A stretch of 64,000 nt of DNA, taken from NCBI RefSeq assembly GCF_003968755.1, contig NZ_RYDL01000001.1, forward strand, positions 466,925 to 530,924, given 5' to 3'. How positions within the stretch are numbered: the first letter of the stretch is position 1; the number at the start of each line of letters is the position of its first letter. The notes under the pieces were generated by a model that was not told the DNA's origin, ran no database searches, and was given only the letters and a program-made list of their open reading frames with translations. Of the stretch, positions 1-9,192 are shown piece by piece. The translations under genes and the position numbers were made by a program. This DNA is from Flavobacterium sp. RSP15. Its GTDB lineage: Bacteria > Bacteroidota > Bacteroidia > Flavobacteriales > Flavobacteriaceae.

Positions 1-266
1 TAAGCCAAACCTTTGATTCCGTTTCCATAAGTCACATTTGTTCCAACTCCACCAGTTATTCCATTTTTTGAATCTGAAATAGTATTCTCAAAGCTGAATT
101 TAGTTATTAAATTACCTGCAGCGATTTCATCTGAGCTTTCGTAACCTCCAATTGCTTCATAAGCAATTGGACTGTTTACGGTGTCGATACTGTCTTCATT
201 GCAGCTCACAAAAAATGAGGAAACCAGAACAGAGGCGAACAAGAAAATATATTTATTTTTTTTCAT
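1..266 (-). CDS. LamG-like surface lipoprotein of a Sus-type locus, N-terminal part only
   Basis: Only the first 88 codons are in the window; the rest lies beyond the left edge. The start MKKNKYIFLF is followed by a hydrophobic stretch ending in a lipobox-like SFFVSC, so the mature protein should be a lipoprotein. After about residue 45 the pattern FSFENTISDSKNG, then a Gly-rich turn and GNGIKGLA, resembles the start of a LamG/concanavalin A-like fold. It lies 17 bp downstream of susD on the same strand and is probably co-transcribed. In such loci the gene after SusD is often a surface glycan-binding protein; that role is inferred from position and the weak LamG pattern. Confidence 0.7.
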   Translation of the reverse strand, partial: MKKNKYIFLFASVLVSSFFVSCNEDSIDTVNSPIAYEAIGGYESSDEIAAGNLITKFSFENTISDSKNGITGGVGTNVTYGNGIKGLA

Positions 267-283
267 TTTTACTGTTTTAAGAA

Positions 284-1747
284 TTAATATCCAGGATTTT
301 GAGTTGACAATCCAGACGCTTCGCTAATAAAGTTTTGTGGTAAAGGAAACACTTCATGTTTTCCTGCTACAAATGTTTTGCCATGAACAGCAAAAGCAGC
401 TACAGCGCGAGCAGATCCTGTTCGAACTAAATCAAAAAATCTGTCGTGTTCAAAAGCCATTTCGACTCTTCTTTCTTTCCAAATTGCAATTTTTATATCC
501 GCTTGTGAGGAGAATGTTGTATTGGCTAATCCGGCTCTAGTTCTTATTTGGTTCAATAAAACAATTGCTTCAGAAGTTTGATTTAATTCGTTCAGCGCTT
601 CTGCTTTCATTAAGATCACTTCAGCATAACGCAAATACTTGATATTGGTATCTGAATTATCCTGACCAGAATAAGCGGAAGAATAGGCTTTGTAATTATA
701 CATTGGATTATCAGCATCGGCGGGAACTTTTCTTCCATCGTATAAAGTTGCGCCTCTAAACATAATTGTTGCATTTTTTCTGACATCATTCGCTTCATAA
801 GCATTTAATAAACTTTGAGAAGGCGTATTGAAACCCCAACCCCAACCTTCGGTACCACGAGCACCTTGAGTTTGCGAATATTGTTTGATTCCTTGAGCAG
901 GAAGAGATCCTCCTACACCTTGAATTTCAAATATAGATTCGGCATCATTTTCTCCAGCTAATCTAAACATAGATGCATAATCCGAAACAAGAGAATATCC
1001 GGTAACTAAATTGCAATTGTCAATCACTTTTTGCCAATTTTTTTGGTACAAATTTACTTTGGCTAACAAGGCATAAGCAGCTCCTTGAGAAGCTCTTCCT
1101 TTTTCGGAAGCGTTGTAAGCAGCTTTATTTGGTAACGCTGCAATCGCGTCAATTAAATCATTTTCAATAAATGCATAGACTTCTGCAGTTGATTTACGCG
1201 TTAATTGCATAATTCGATCTTCATCAGAAGAAGGATTTGGCAAACGATCTACAATGGGAACACCACCATAGGTTTTGACCAAAGTAAAATACATGAAAGC
1301 ACGCAAAAACTTAGCTTCGCCAATTAATCTACTACGCAATGCAGCATTAGCCTGATCTAATTGAGGAATAATATTTAATGCTTGGTTGCATCTGTTGATC
1401 CCTTCGTAATTGGCTGCAAAAATTTCAGTGGTCGAAGGACTTGATGGATTATAGGTCAAGGCATCTAATAAGTCTTTATCAGAACCTGTGTCACTTGGTG
1501 ATGATCCTTTATCGGCATCATCAGAAGCAATACTAGAAACCCCATTCCAAGAAAAGGAAGACATATTCCAATCTAAAAACTTATTATAAATTGCAGTAAC
1601 AAAAGTTGCTGCACCGGCATCATTGTTTAATAATGCAACATCTTTGGTAGAAATAGATTCGGTTTGATCTACGTCTAAATACTCATCTGAACATCCTGAA
1701 ATAAAGCAAGCGGATAGAACAAAAACGGAGATATATATTTTTTTCAT
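284..1747 (-). CDS. SusD/RagB family outer-membrane nutrient-binding lipoprotein
   Basis: The 487-residue protein has a lipoprotein signal peptide with Cys19 (FISGC) and then the SEYLDV-like start typical of SusD proteins (DEYLDVDQTES). The middle carries TPR-like helices (AKFLRAFMYFTLVKTYGGVPIV around residue 150), and the C-terminal part has YLRYAEVILMKAEALNEL and WKERRVEMAFEHDRFFDLVR, both hallmarks of the SusD_RagB family. SusD caps the SusC channel and binds the glycan or peptide substrate at the cell surface. It starts 4 bp after the end of the upstream susC gene, so the two are one operon. The substrate cannot be told from this sequence. Confidence 0.95.
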   Translation of the reverse strand: MKKIYISVFVLSACFISGCSDEYLDVDQTESISTKDVALLNNDAGAATFVTAIYNKFLDWNMSSFSWNGVSSIASDDADKGSSPSDTGSDKDLLDALTYNPSSPSTTEIFAANYEGINRCNQALNIIPQLDQANAALRSRLIGEAKFLRAFMYFTLVKTYGGVPIVDRLPNPSSDEDRIMQLTRKSTAEVYAFIENDLIDAIAALPNKAAYNASEKGRASQGAAYALLAKVNLYQKNWQKVIDNCNLVTGYSLVSDYASMFRLAGENDAESIFEIQGVGGSLPAQGIKQYSQTQGARGTEGWGWGFNTPSQSLLNAYEANDVRKNATIMFRGATLYDGRKVPADADNPMYNYKAYSSAYSGQDNSDTNIKYLRYAEVILMKAEALNELNQTSEAIVLLNQIRTRAGLANTTFSSQADIKIAIWKERRVEMAFEHDRFFDLVRTGSARAVAAFAVHGKTFVAGKHEVFPLPQNFISEASGLSTQNPGY

Positions 1748-1751
1748 ACTC

Positions 1752-4700
1752 TTAAAATTTTAAATTAGCACCAATTACAAATGATCTTAAAGTAGGATAA
1801 GCATCTAGCTCGATTCCCTGACTTCCATAAGGATCACCATTTCCATTCAATTCAGGTGAAAAACCAGAGAATTTTTGTGTAATTAATGGATTGATCGCAT
1901 TAACATATATTCTGCAAGAGTTTATAAAATCTCCTTTTAACGGAATTTTATACCCTAAAGTAATATTGTTGATTCTAAAAAAGTCACCTGATTCTAAATA
2001 ATAAGTAGAAGCTACCGGAACTTGATTGAATGCTGCTGGATTAGAAGCTGTTGTATTGTTTATGGTCCAGAAATCAGTAGCTAGAGACTCTTCGATGTTT
2101 TCGTTTCCAAAACGTTGTGCTTTTTTACCATTGTACACTTTAGCTCCTGAAGTTCCGTACCCATCAACCGAGAAATCAAAGTTTTTATAGTTCAGTCCTA
2201 AAGTAACTCCATACGTTGAAGTGGGTAAAACAGATCCTACATATTTTTTATCTGCATCATTCAAGGTTCCTTGACTCACTTTTTCGCCTGCTGTATTGTA
2301 ATACAACATAGCTCCATTTGTAGGATCAAAACCCGCGTATTCGTACATAAAGAAACTACCTAATGGTTGACCAACAGAACTATTGTCTAATACTTTTGTG
2401 TTTTGTCCGTTTCCTAAGCTTCCACCAAGACGTTGTGGTAACCTAACATCTTTTAGCCCTGAAAGTTCATTTTGGTTATTTGAAAAATTACCTCCAACCC
2501 AATAACTCAAATTATCAACTAATTGATCATCCCAACGCAAAGCAATTTCATATCCTTTGTTTGACACTTCACCCACATGTGCAGGAGAATCATTACTTAT
2601 TCCAGACGTAATATAAGGTCTTGTATATAAAATAACATTTGTTGTGGTTTTGTCATACACATCAAAAGAACCTTTTAATCTGCTATTCAAGAATTCAAAA
2701 TCGATACCTGCAGAAGCTTCCTCGGTAATTTCCCAGGATAAGCTAGGATCAATCTGAGAATTAATCGTAGTTCCTTCACTTAACAATATGGAACCTCCTA
2801 AAGGATAGCTCAATCCTGAAGAAAACGCTTGATTGTTGAGCGGTACGTTTTGGTTCCCCAGTTTACCCCAACCACCTCTTAATTTCAATAAATTAACTCC
2901 TTTGACATCCGCCATAAAACCTTCGTTGGTGATAATCCAACCTAAACCAAAGGCAGGAAAGGTTCCCCAACGGTAGTTTTTCCCAAAATTAGAAGAACCA
3001 TCGCGTCTTAGCGTTCCCGTAATTAAGTAACGATCCATTAATTTATATTGGAAACGACCAAAATAAGACGCTAATTTACTTTCATTAGACACTGCATCAG
3101 TATAATTCATAATGTCAGCAGAATAATCAACTCCGTTTAAAGCCCAATAATTAGCATCTGCATTTACATTTTTTCTGGTAACAGTCAATGTTTCTCTAGA
3201 CCCTCTAATAGAAGTTTCAATTCCTCCGGTAAGTTCCACATCATGAATTTCCCCAAAAACTTTATTATAGGTAAAGTAATTCGTTAAATTCCAATTGAAA
3301 TATTGGGATCTCCCTTTTGTCAATAAATTTAAAGGAACTCCCTCATTAGCTGCTTCATAATCCGCAGCACTTGTATTTGGGTTGCGCGCCATCCAGATTC
3401 CTTCTGAATCAGAAAAGTTATAATTTTTCCAAGAATAGTATTCCCCATTAAATTGGGAAGTAAACTTCAAAGACTCTAAAATTTCATAATCTAATTTCAA
3501 ACCACCCTGCAAAGTCAAACTCCTTTGCTCTTCATCAAAAAAGTCCAATTGCGCTACCGGATTGCCCACATTGTTAAATAAATTACCAGAAGTACCTGCA
3601 AAACCATTTGCGCCTACTAGAGGAACCCCATATTGACCGTCAGGAAAAAAAACAGGAACAATTGGTGATTGTTTATAAGCGGTGGTAAAAGCGCCCAAAG
3701 GTTTGGGAGTTGAATTAGTCGAACCAAAACTAAAGTTCTGACTTAAGGTTATCTTATCAGAAATCTTATACTCATTATTATTTCTAAAGGTGGTACGACC
3801 ATAATCTAATCCGTTAAGAATACCTTTTTCTTCATAGTTTCCAATACTGAAAAAATATTTGATCTTTTCTGTTGACCCGGAAACCGAAACGTTATTTTGA
3901 GTATACATTCCTGTTCTGGTAATAGCATCAAACCAATCTGTATTTACCGGTTGATCTTGCGAGAAAGTAGTAGTTTGCAAAGCGGAATTCGAATAATGCG
4001 AAAACTTGTTACTTCCTGCCATTTTCACTTTTTTCAAAGGCTGTCTAAAACCTACAAAAGTTTCAAATTCTACTAAAACTTTATCACCTTTCCCTTTTTT
4101 GGTGGTAATAATGATAACTCCATTGGCCGCTCTGGTACCATAAATAGCAAGAGAAGAAGCATCTTTCAAGATCTCATAAGAAGTAATATCATTAGTATTG
4201 ATGTTATTAATGTTATCTGTAGGCATCCCATCTACAACAAATAAAGGAGTTCGCCCCCCAATTGCCGTTCCTAAACCTCTAATGACTACCGTAGGTGAAC
4301 TACCCGGTACATCCGAAGAAATGACTTGAACTCCCGCAGCTTTACCTTGTATGGCTTGCGAAGCATTCAAGACTTTAGTTTTAGAAATTTCTTCCGCTTT
4401 CAATGAAGTAATAGAGGACGTATTATCAATTATTTTACGGGTTCCGTACCCAATAACAACCACTTCATCTAATTGAGTGTCTTGATCTTCTTGCAGAACA
4501 ACAGCCATGCGGTTTAACGACGCAGCTAACGACGTTGATTCAAAACCTAACATCGACATTTGTAAAATTTCACCTTCTGCTGCCCTAATTTCAAAATTCC
4601 CATCAAAGTCAGTAGTTGTATTCGTTTTTGAATCAACAGCCACTATAATGGCGCCCGGAATTCCTATGCCATTTTTATCTGATACCTTTCCTTTAATTAC

Positions 4701-4763
4701 TTGACCAGACATATATGCCGGAAGTAGAATGAGTGCTAAAAAGCCCAAAATAAAATTTCTCAT
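1752..4763 (-). CDS. SusC/RagA family TonB-dependent outer-membrane transporter
   Basis: The 1003-residue protein begins with a signal peptide (about 1-20, cut after MSG). A carboxypeptidase-like regulatory domain follows (about 22-95, with GKVSDKNGIGIPGA and TDFDGNF). Next come the SusC signature LDEVVVIGYGT at 98-108, a plug domain (about 115-225, with SSLAIYGTRAANGVIIITTKKG) and a long beta-barrel ending in Phe. It imports oligomers bound by the neighbouring SusD, using energy from TonB-ExbBD. It is the first gene of the visible Sus operon. The regulator gene just upstream, on the same strand, probably controls it. Confidence 0.96.
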   Translation of the reverse strand: MRNFILGFLALILLPAYMSGQVIKGKVSDKNGIGIPGAIIVAVDSKTNTTTDFDGNFEIRAAEGEILQMSMLGFESTSLAASLNRMAVVLQEDQDTQLDEVVVIGYGTRKIIDNTSSITSLKAEEISKTKVLNASQAIQGKAAGVQVISSDVPGSSPTVVIRGLGTAIGGRTPLFVVDGMPTDNINNINTNDITSYEILKDASSLAIYGTRAANGVIIITTKKGKGDKVLVEFETFVGFRQPLKKVKMAGSNKFSHYSNSALQTTTFSQDQPVNTDWFDAITRTGMYTQNNVSVSGSTEKIKYFFSIGNYEEKGILNGLDYGRTTFRNNNEYKISDKITLSQNFSFGSTNSTPKPLGAFTTAYKQSPIVPVFFPDGQYGVPLVGANGFAGTSGNLFNNVGNPVAQLDFFDEEQRSLTLQGGLKLDYEILESLKFTSQFNGEYYSWKNYNFSDSEGIWMARNPNTSAADYEAANEGVPLNLLTKGRSQYFNWNLTNYFTYNKVFGEIHDVELTGGIETSIRGSRETLTVTRKNVNADANYWALNGVDYSADIMNYTDAVSNESKLASYFGRFQYKLMDRYLITGTLRRDGSSNFGKNYRWGTFPAFGLGWIITNEGFMADVKGVNLLKLRGGWGKLGNQNVPLNNQAFSSGLSYPLGGSILLSEGTTINSQIDPSLSWEITEEASAGIDFEFLNSRLKGSFDVYDKTTTNVILYTRPYITSGISNDSPAHVGEVSNKGYEIALRWDDQLVDNLSYWVGGNFSNNQNELSGLKDVRLPQRLGGSLGNGQNTKVLDNSSVGQPLGSFFMYEYAGFDPTNGAMLYYNTAGEKVSQGTLNDADKKYVGSVLPTSTYGVTLGLNYKNFDFSVDGYGTSGAKVYNGKKAQRFGNENIEESLATDFWTINNTTASNPAAFNQVPVASTYYLESGDFFRINNITLGYKIPLKGDFINSCRIYVNAINPLITQKFSGFSPELNGNGDPYGSQGIELDAYPTLRSFVIGANLKF

Positions 4764-5006
4764 ATAGTATTAATTTGTTAATATATTGCTAAAGCTAAAG
4801 TAGATAATTACAACGTTATAGTGAACAGAACAGAGTTACTACATAAATACATCAAAAAATAAAAATAGCAAAACAAATCAATGATTGGAAGTCGTTAGTA
4901 AAGAAAACGGGTATTGCAATAGATATCCATGATGTAATAATGATGTATTGTAATTTCAAAAAAATACAACACATTAACTACAGTATCTATAAAAAAAAGA
5001 AGGTAT

Positions 5007-7748
5007 TTATATGTTTAACAAAAATTTAGAAAGGTTTTCATCCTGAGTAAGAGTTAATTTTTTTCTAAGGCGATACCGTTGCAACTCAACTCCTCTAAAT
5101 GAAATGTTCATCATTGGAGCAATTTCTTTAGAAGAAAGATTCATTTTTAAGTAAATACAAAGTTTAATATCCTTACAGGTAAGGTTGGGATATTTCTTTG
5201 CTAGCTTGACAATAAATTCATTGTGAATCTGATTTAGGTTGGTCTCAAAAGTCTCCCATTCATGTTTATTCAAGGCATTTATTTTTATCACTTTTTTGAT
5301 GTCACTTTTTAGTTTATTAAAGTCCGATTCAGAGTCTAAAATGCCTTGAATACTTTCTATCATTTCACTTTGTTTTGCTATGGAAAGAGACTTACCGGCA
5401 ACCTCAGATGACTTTGTTTGCAATTCGAGTTCCAAAATGTGCTTTTCATATTCTTGAATATTCAACTTGTTTTGGGCTTTTAATTCCATTTCCAAAATTT
5501 TATTTTGATGTTTTAACTCCTCATCACGAAACTTTAATTTTTGAACATATCGTATTTTATTCCACTTATAATATAGGTATAATATTGTGCTTATCACAAT
5601 AAGATACAACGAGATCATCCAAAAAGAAAAATACCAAGGCTTAGCCACAATGAATTGAAAATTAGAAATTGTAGTGTAATTCAGCCCATCATTTCCGTAA
5701 ATAGTAACGCTATGAGCGCCACTGCTAAGGTTATTCAAAACAATCAATCCTTGCTTGATGGGTATAAAATGAGACGTGTTAGTGGTTTTATAAAATAAAT
5801 TTGGCTTTGCTGCTCCAAATTTTCCAGATATTACATATATCTTCAACTCTGAATTGTACTTTATACTTGATTTATCCTCAATCAAACTATCTTCAGTAAA
5901 AGCTTCTATTTTTATATTCGTATTTTGTTTTTTTTCTTGTTGTAACTGAAGTGAAATAAAACCATCGTCAAGATTTAATAAATAACTTTCGTTGTTTTTA
6001 AAAATTTTCAAATTGTCATTGATAATCTTACCTGAGTAATATTTTTCCTGAATAACATTCCAAACAAATTTATTTGCATTGGCATAAATATGATACAAAA
6101 GACCACTCTGAAGTACTATGAATTGATTTTCGTCAATAGCGGCAATATTGGATATATTTTTGAAATTAGAATTAAATAATTTATTTTTCTCGAGTTGGTT
6201 CGTGATTGAATTATAAGTGTACCAAAACTTATTTATCAGAAAAAGAATTTCATTTCGGAATTCAAATATTTTCACGCCAAAATCATTCTCAATCTTACTG
6301 TGCTGGGTAATGTTTTCGACCTGTGTTTCATAGGCATCATTGTATTTGATCAAATACAAGCCTCTATAATTATCTGCAGCCCATATTTCATTTTTTCGAT
6401 TTTGAGCTACATATTTTATAGGCTTCAAAAGACCTTTTATAACTTTTTTCTGATTTAAATCATTCTTGTCGTTGTAAATAATAATACCGCTGTAAGTAGC
6501 TTGCAAATAGGAATTGTTGATGCCACTTTTTACTAAATTCCAACCGCCATTTACCGTACTTAATTTAGAGATGCTTCCGTCCTTGTAAACAAAAGTACCT
6601 TCATTATGTCCTATAAGAAATTTATTGTTTATTTTACTGATGTTCCAAGCTTGCCCTTGTGTAGTTGGAATCAAAGAGAGTTCCTTATCCTCATATTTAT
6701 AAACCCCGTGATTGGAAGCCATTAAATAGCCTTTGGTAGTACTTGCAACTGAATACACCGAACCTAAAATCCCAGAATTATCATAAAAAATTGAGATGGG
6801 AGAATTGACTTCAACATGGGCAATTCCATTATCCAAGCCAAGCCATAAATCATTTTCTTTGTCCAACCCCATGCTCAAAATCGAGTTGTTCATCAATACA
6901 TTATTTCTATTAATGTTTTTATAGGAATTGGTTTTTAAATCAAACAGATACAACCCTTTGCTGGCAGTTCCAATAACTAATTTATTGTTTTTTATAAACG
7001 CCGCTGCATTGATATTAGCCGTTTTCAAAATAGCGTTTAAAGGATTTTTCCAAGGACTCAAAACACCTTTTTCATCAATGTAAACTCCATTTTTTTTTGT
7101 AAAAATATAGGTTTTGTTTTGGAACTTTTCTACAGCATGAATCACATTATTTTCTAATATGGACCATCTTTGAATTTTTTCAAAAGTGGAATTATTCATT
7201 TTATAGATTCCATTTTTTACTGAAGCAACGAGCAACTGATCGTCAACTACGAAACAATAAGAAATCAAAAAAGAAAACTTTTCCTTCTTGATTGCTTTTC
7301 CATCAAACAAAAAAATCCCATTGAATGATTGAAAGTGAATTTTTCCTTTGAACTTAAATATCTTCCAAATTTCTTCATTATCACTATCTTCAAAAACCTT
7401 CGTTTTATCAGAAAGGGAGACGTACAACATTTTTCCATTTTTTCTGTACCAATACCCAAATTCTTTATAAGAACCCGAATAAATCCTGTCGCCATCCACA
7501 AGTATCGAACGGATAATCGTTTTGTTGGGCAGTGTGTATTTCTCCCATTTTACACCATCATATCGCAACAAATAATAATTATTAGCAAAGTACATTGCGT
7601 CATCATTTCCCTGGGCTACATTCCAAATCTGGTTGTCGCCTTTATAATCTGATTTGTTATAATTTTCCACAAAAGGAAGTAGCTCCTGAGCAAAAAGTTG
7701 GGATGAAATAAAAGATAAAAGGATTATTATTGTAATTTTTACTTTCAA
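5007..7748 (-). CDS. Membrane ligand-sensing regulator: beta-propeller, Y_Y_Y, coiled coil, LuxR-type HTH
   Basis: The 913-residue protein has a signal peptide (about 1-20) and a long periplasmic region of repeated propeller blades (many NNxxWxGLDNGI-like units, for example DLWLGLDNGIAHVE). A Y_Y_Y-like Ig domain follows (about 640-700), then one membrane helix (about 707-730), a charged coiled coil (about 735-800) and a C-terminal helix-turn-helix (about 855-905, LTCKDIKLCIYLKMNLSSKEIAPMMNIS). There is no histidine kinase or receiver domain, so it is not a hybrid two-component system; sensor and DNA-binding parts are directly joined. Regulators of this build sit beside Sus loci in Flavobacteriia. 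Control of the adjacent susC operon is inferred from position. Confidence 0.88.
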   Translation of the reverse strand: MKVKITIIILLSFISSQLFAQELLPFVENYNKSDYKGDNQIWNVAQGNDDAMYFANNYYLLRYDGVKWEKYTLPNKTIIRSILVDGDRIYSGSYKEFGYWYRKNGKMLYVSLSDKTKVFEDSDNEEIWKIFKFKGKIHFQSFNGIFLFDGKAIKKEKFSFLISYCFVVDDQLLVASVKNGIYKMNNSTFEKIQRWSILENNVIHAVEKFQNKTYIFTKKNGVYIDEKGVLSPWKNPLNAILKTANINAAAFIKNNKLVIGTASKGLYLFDLKTNSYKNINRNNVLMNNSILSMGLDKENDLWLGLDNGIAHVEVNSPISIFYDNSGILGSVYSVASTTKGYLMASNHGVYKYEDKELSLIPTTQGQAWNISKINNKFLIGHNEGTFVYKDGSISKLSTVNGGWNLVKSGINNSYLQATYSGIIIYNDKNDLNQKKVIKGLLKPIKYVAQNRKNEIWAADNYRGLYLIKYNDAYETQVENITQHSKIENDFGVKIFEFRNEILFLINKFWYTYNSITNQLEKNKLFNSNFKNISNIAAIDENQFIVLQSGLLYHIYANANKFVWNVIQEKYYSGKIINDNLKIFKNNESYLLNLDDGFISLQLQQEKKQNTNIKIEAFTEDSLIEDKSSIKYNSELKIYVISGKFGAAKPNLFYKTTNTSHFIPIKQGLIVLNNLSSGAHSVTIYGNDGLNYTTISNFQFIVAKPWYFSFWMISLYLIVISTILYLYYKWNKIRYVQKLKFRDEELKHQNKILEMELKAQNKLNIQEYEKHILELELQTKSSEVAGKSLSIAKQSEMIESIQGILDSESDFNKLKSDIKKVIKINALNKHEWETFETNLNQIHNEFIVKLAKKYPNLTCKDIKLCIYLKMNLSSKEIAPMMNISFRGVELQRYRLRKKLTLTQDENLSKFLLNI

Positions 7749-7768
7749 AACGCGGCATTTTTTATCTC

Positions 7769-7776
7769 CAAATATA
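7769..7776 (-). promoter_or_regulatory. Likely -7 element of the sensor/HTH regulator gene
   Basis: Read on the minus strand this is TATATTTG, an exact TAnnTTTG match to the Bacteroidota -7 consensus, 21 bp upstream of the start codon at 7748. No clear TTG -33 element is seen at the usual distance. Confidence 0.5.
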
Positions 7777-7801
7777 GATAGATTTCTTAAATAAAAGGCA
7801 T

Positions 7802-7833
7802 AAAAAAAGCATCTGAATACAGACGCTTTTTTT
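7802..7833. terminator. Terminator after ackA (works in both directions)
   Basis: AAAAAAAGC...GCTTTTTTT forms a stem with inner TCTG/CAGA pairs, one mismatch and an AATA loop. It lies 17 bp beyond the ackA stop codon and has a T tract on both strands. Confidence 0.75.
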
Positions 7834-7849
7834 AGAACAGAGAATTTTC

Positions 7850-9049
7850 TTAATTTTTTAATAATTCAAATACCTGATTGGCAATTTCGATTTCCTCGTT
7901 CGTTGGTACGATCAATATTTTAGTTTTTGATTCCGGTTTATTGATTTCTCGAATTTTTTTTGAACGAACTTCATTTTTACCTTGATCCAGTTCAATTCCA
8001 AAATATTCCATCTCCGTACATACTAACTTTCTGATGTACGAAGAATTTTCTCCAATTCCCGCCGTAAAAACAATGGCATCCAATCCATTTAAAACTGCCG
8101 TGTAAGAGCCAATATATTTTTTTATTCGGTAGGCGTTCATGGCCAGTGCCAACTGACAATCTGCATTTCCCGCTTCTGCATTTGCTTCAATATCTCTTAA
8201 ATCACTGTATCCCGTAAGCCCAAGCATTCCGCTTTGTTTTTGTAACATATCGTTCACGTTTTCAAACGAATACCCCAAAGAATTTACCAGGTAAAAAATC
8301 ACTGATTGATCAATATCACCACTTCGAGTTCCCATGATCAAACCATTCATTGGAGCAAATCCTAACGTATGATCGATACTTTTTCCGTCTTTTATAGCAG
8401 TCATACTGCAACCGTTTCCTAAATGTATTGTTATGATTTTAGTCCCTTTATTCTTAAAATTTTGCTGTAAATAACCAATCGCTTGTTCTGAAACATATTT
8501 GTGGCTTGTTCCGTGAAAACCATACACACGAATTTTATTTTCTGTCAAAAGATAATTGGGCACCGCGTATTTGTGTGCCACAACAGGAATAGTTTGATGA
8601 AATGCAGTATCAAAAACAGCTACTTGTTGGGCCGAGTTAAAAATTGCTTCGGCAACATTTATCCCTTCTAAATTGGCAGGATTGTGCAAGGGTGCTAAAT
8701 CAAAAAGCTGTCTGATTTTATCTTTTACCTCATTGGTAATGATTACCGTATTCGAAAAAGCGCTTCCACCATGCACCACACGATGCCCGACAGCTTCTAT
8801 TTCATCCGTACTTTTAATCACTCCAACTTTTTCATCCATCAATAATTTAGCGATTTTTTCCAACCCAATTTTATGGTTAGCAATAGCTAAAGTCTCTTCT
8901 AATTTAGTCGCTTTGGTTACGTAAGTTAGATTCGAAGTTTCCAGTCCTATTCTGTCAATCATTCCCGAACAAATCACTTCATTTTCCGGTATTGTGATTA
9001 ATTGGTATTTTATTGAGGAACTTCCGGCGTTTATAATTACTATTTTCAT
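7850..9049 (-). CDS. ackA: Acetate kinase
   Basis: The 399-residue protein is full length for the family. It shows the N-terminal phosphate-binding start KIVIINAGSSSIKYQL, the middle motifs GHRVVHGG, GFHGTSHKYVS and HLGNGCSMTAI, then MGTRSGDIDQ and FTAGIGENSS. It interconverts acetyl phosphate plus ADP and acetate plus ATP in the cytoplasm. The pta gene is directly upstream on the same strand (144 bp between them), so the pair forms the acetyl-CoA to acetate route. A terminator follows it. Confidence 0.98.
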   Translation of the reverse strand: MKIVIINAGSSSIKYQLITIPENEVICSGMIDRIGLETSNLTYVTKATKLEETLAIANHKIGLEKIAKLLMDEKVGVIKSTDEIEAVGHRVVHGGSAFSNTVIITNEVKDKIRQLFDLAPLHNPANLEGINVAEAIFNSAQQVAVFDTAFHQTIPVVAHKYAVPNYLLTENKIRVYGFHGTSHKYVSEQAIGYLQQNFKNKGTKIITIHLGNGCSMTAIKDGKSIDHTLGFAPMNGLIMGTRSGDIDQSVIFYLVNSLGYSFENVNDMLQKQSGMLGLTGYSDLRDIEANAEAGNADCQLALAMNAYRIKKYIGSYTAVLNGLDAIVFTAGIGENSSYIRKLVCTEMEYFGIELDQGKNEVRSKKIREINKPESKTKILIVPTNEEIEIANQVFELLKN

Positions 9050-9192
9050 TATTTATTGTTTTTCTTCTCCCATCCCAAAGTTTCGGGACTCTATATAAAA
9101 GAGAGACTAGGTAGCACTACGTTATAAATATATTTTCTGTTTTTTTACTTTTAAAACCGTTAATCAATTAAACGATTAAACCTTTACCTTTT

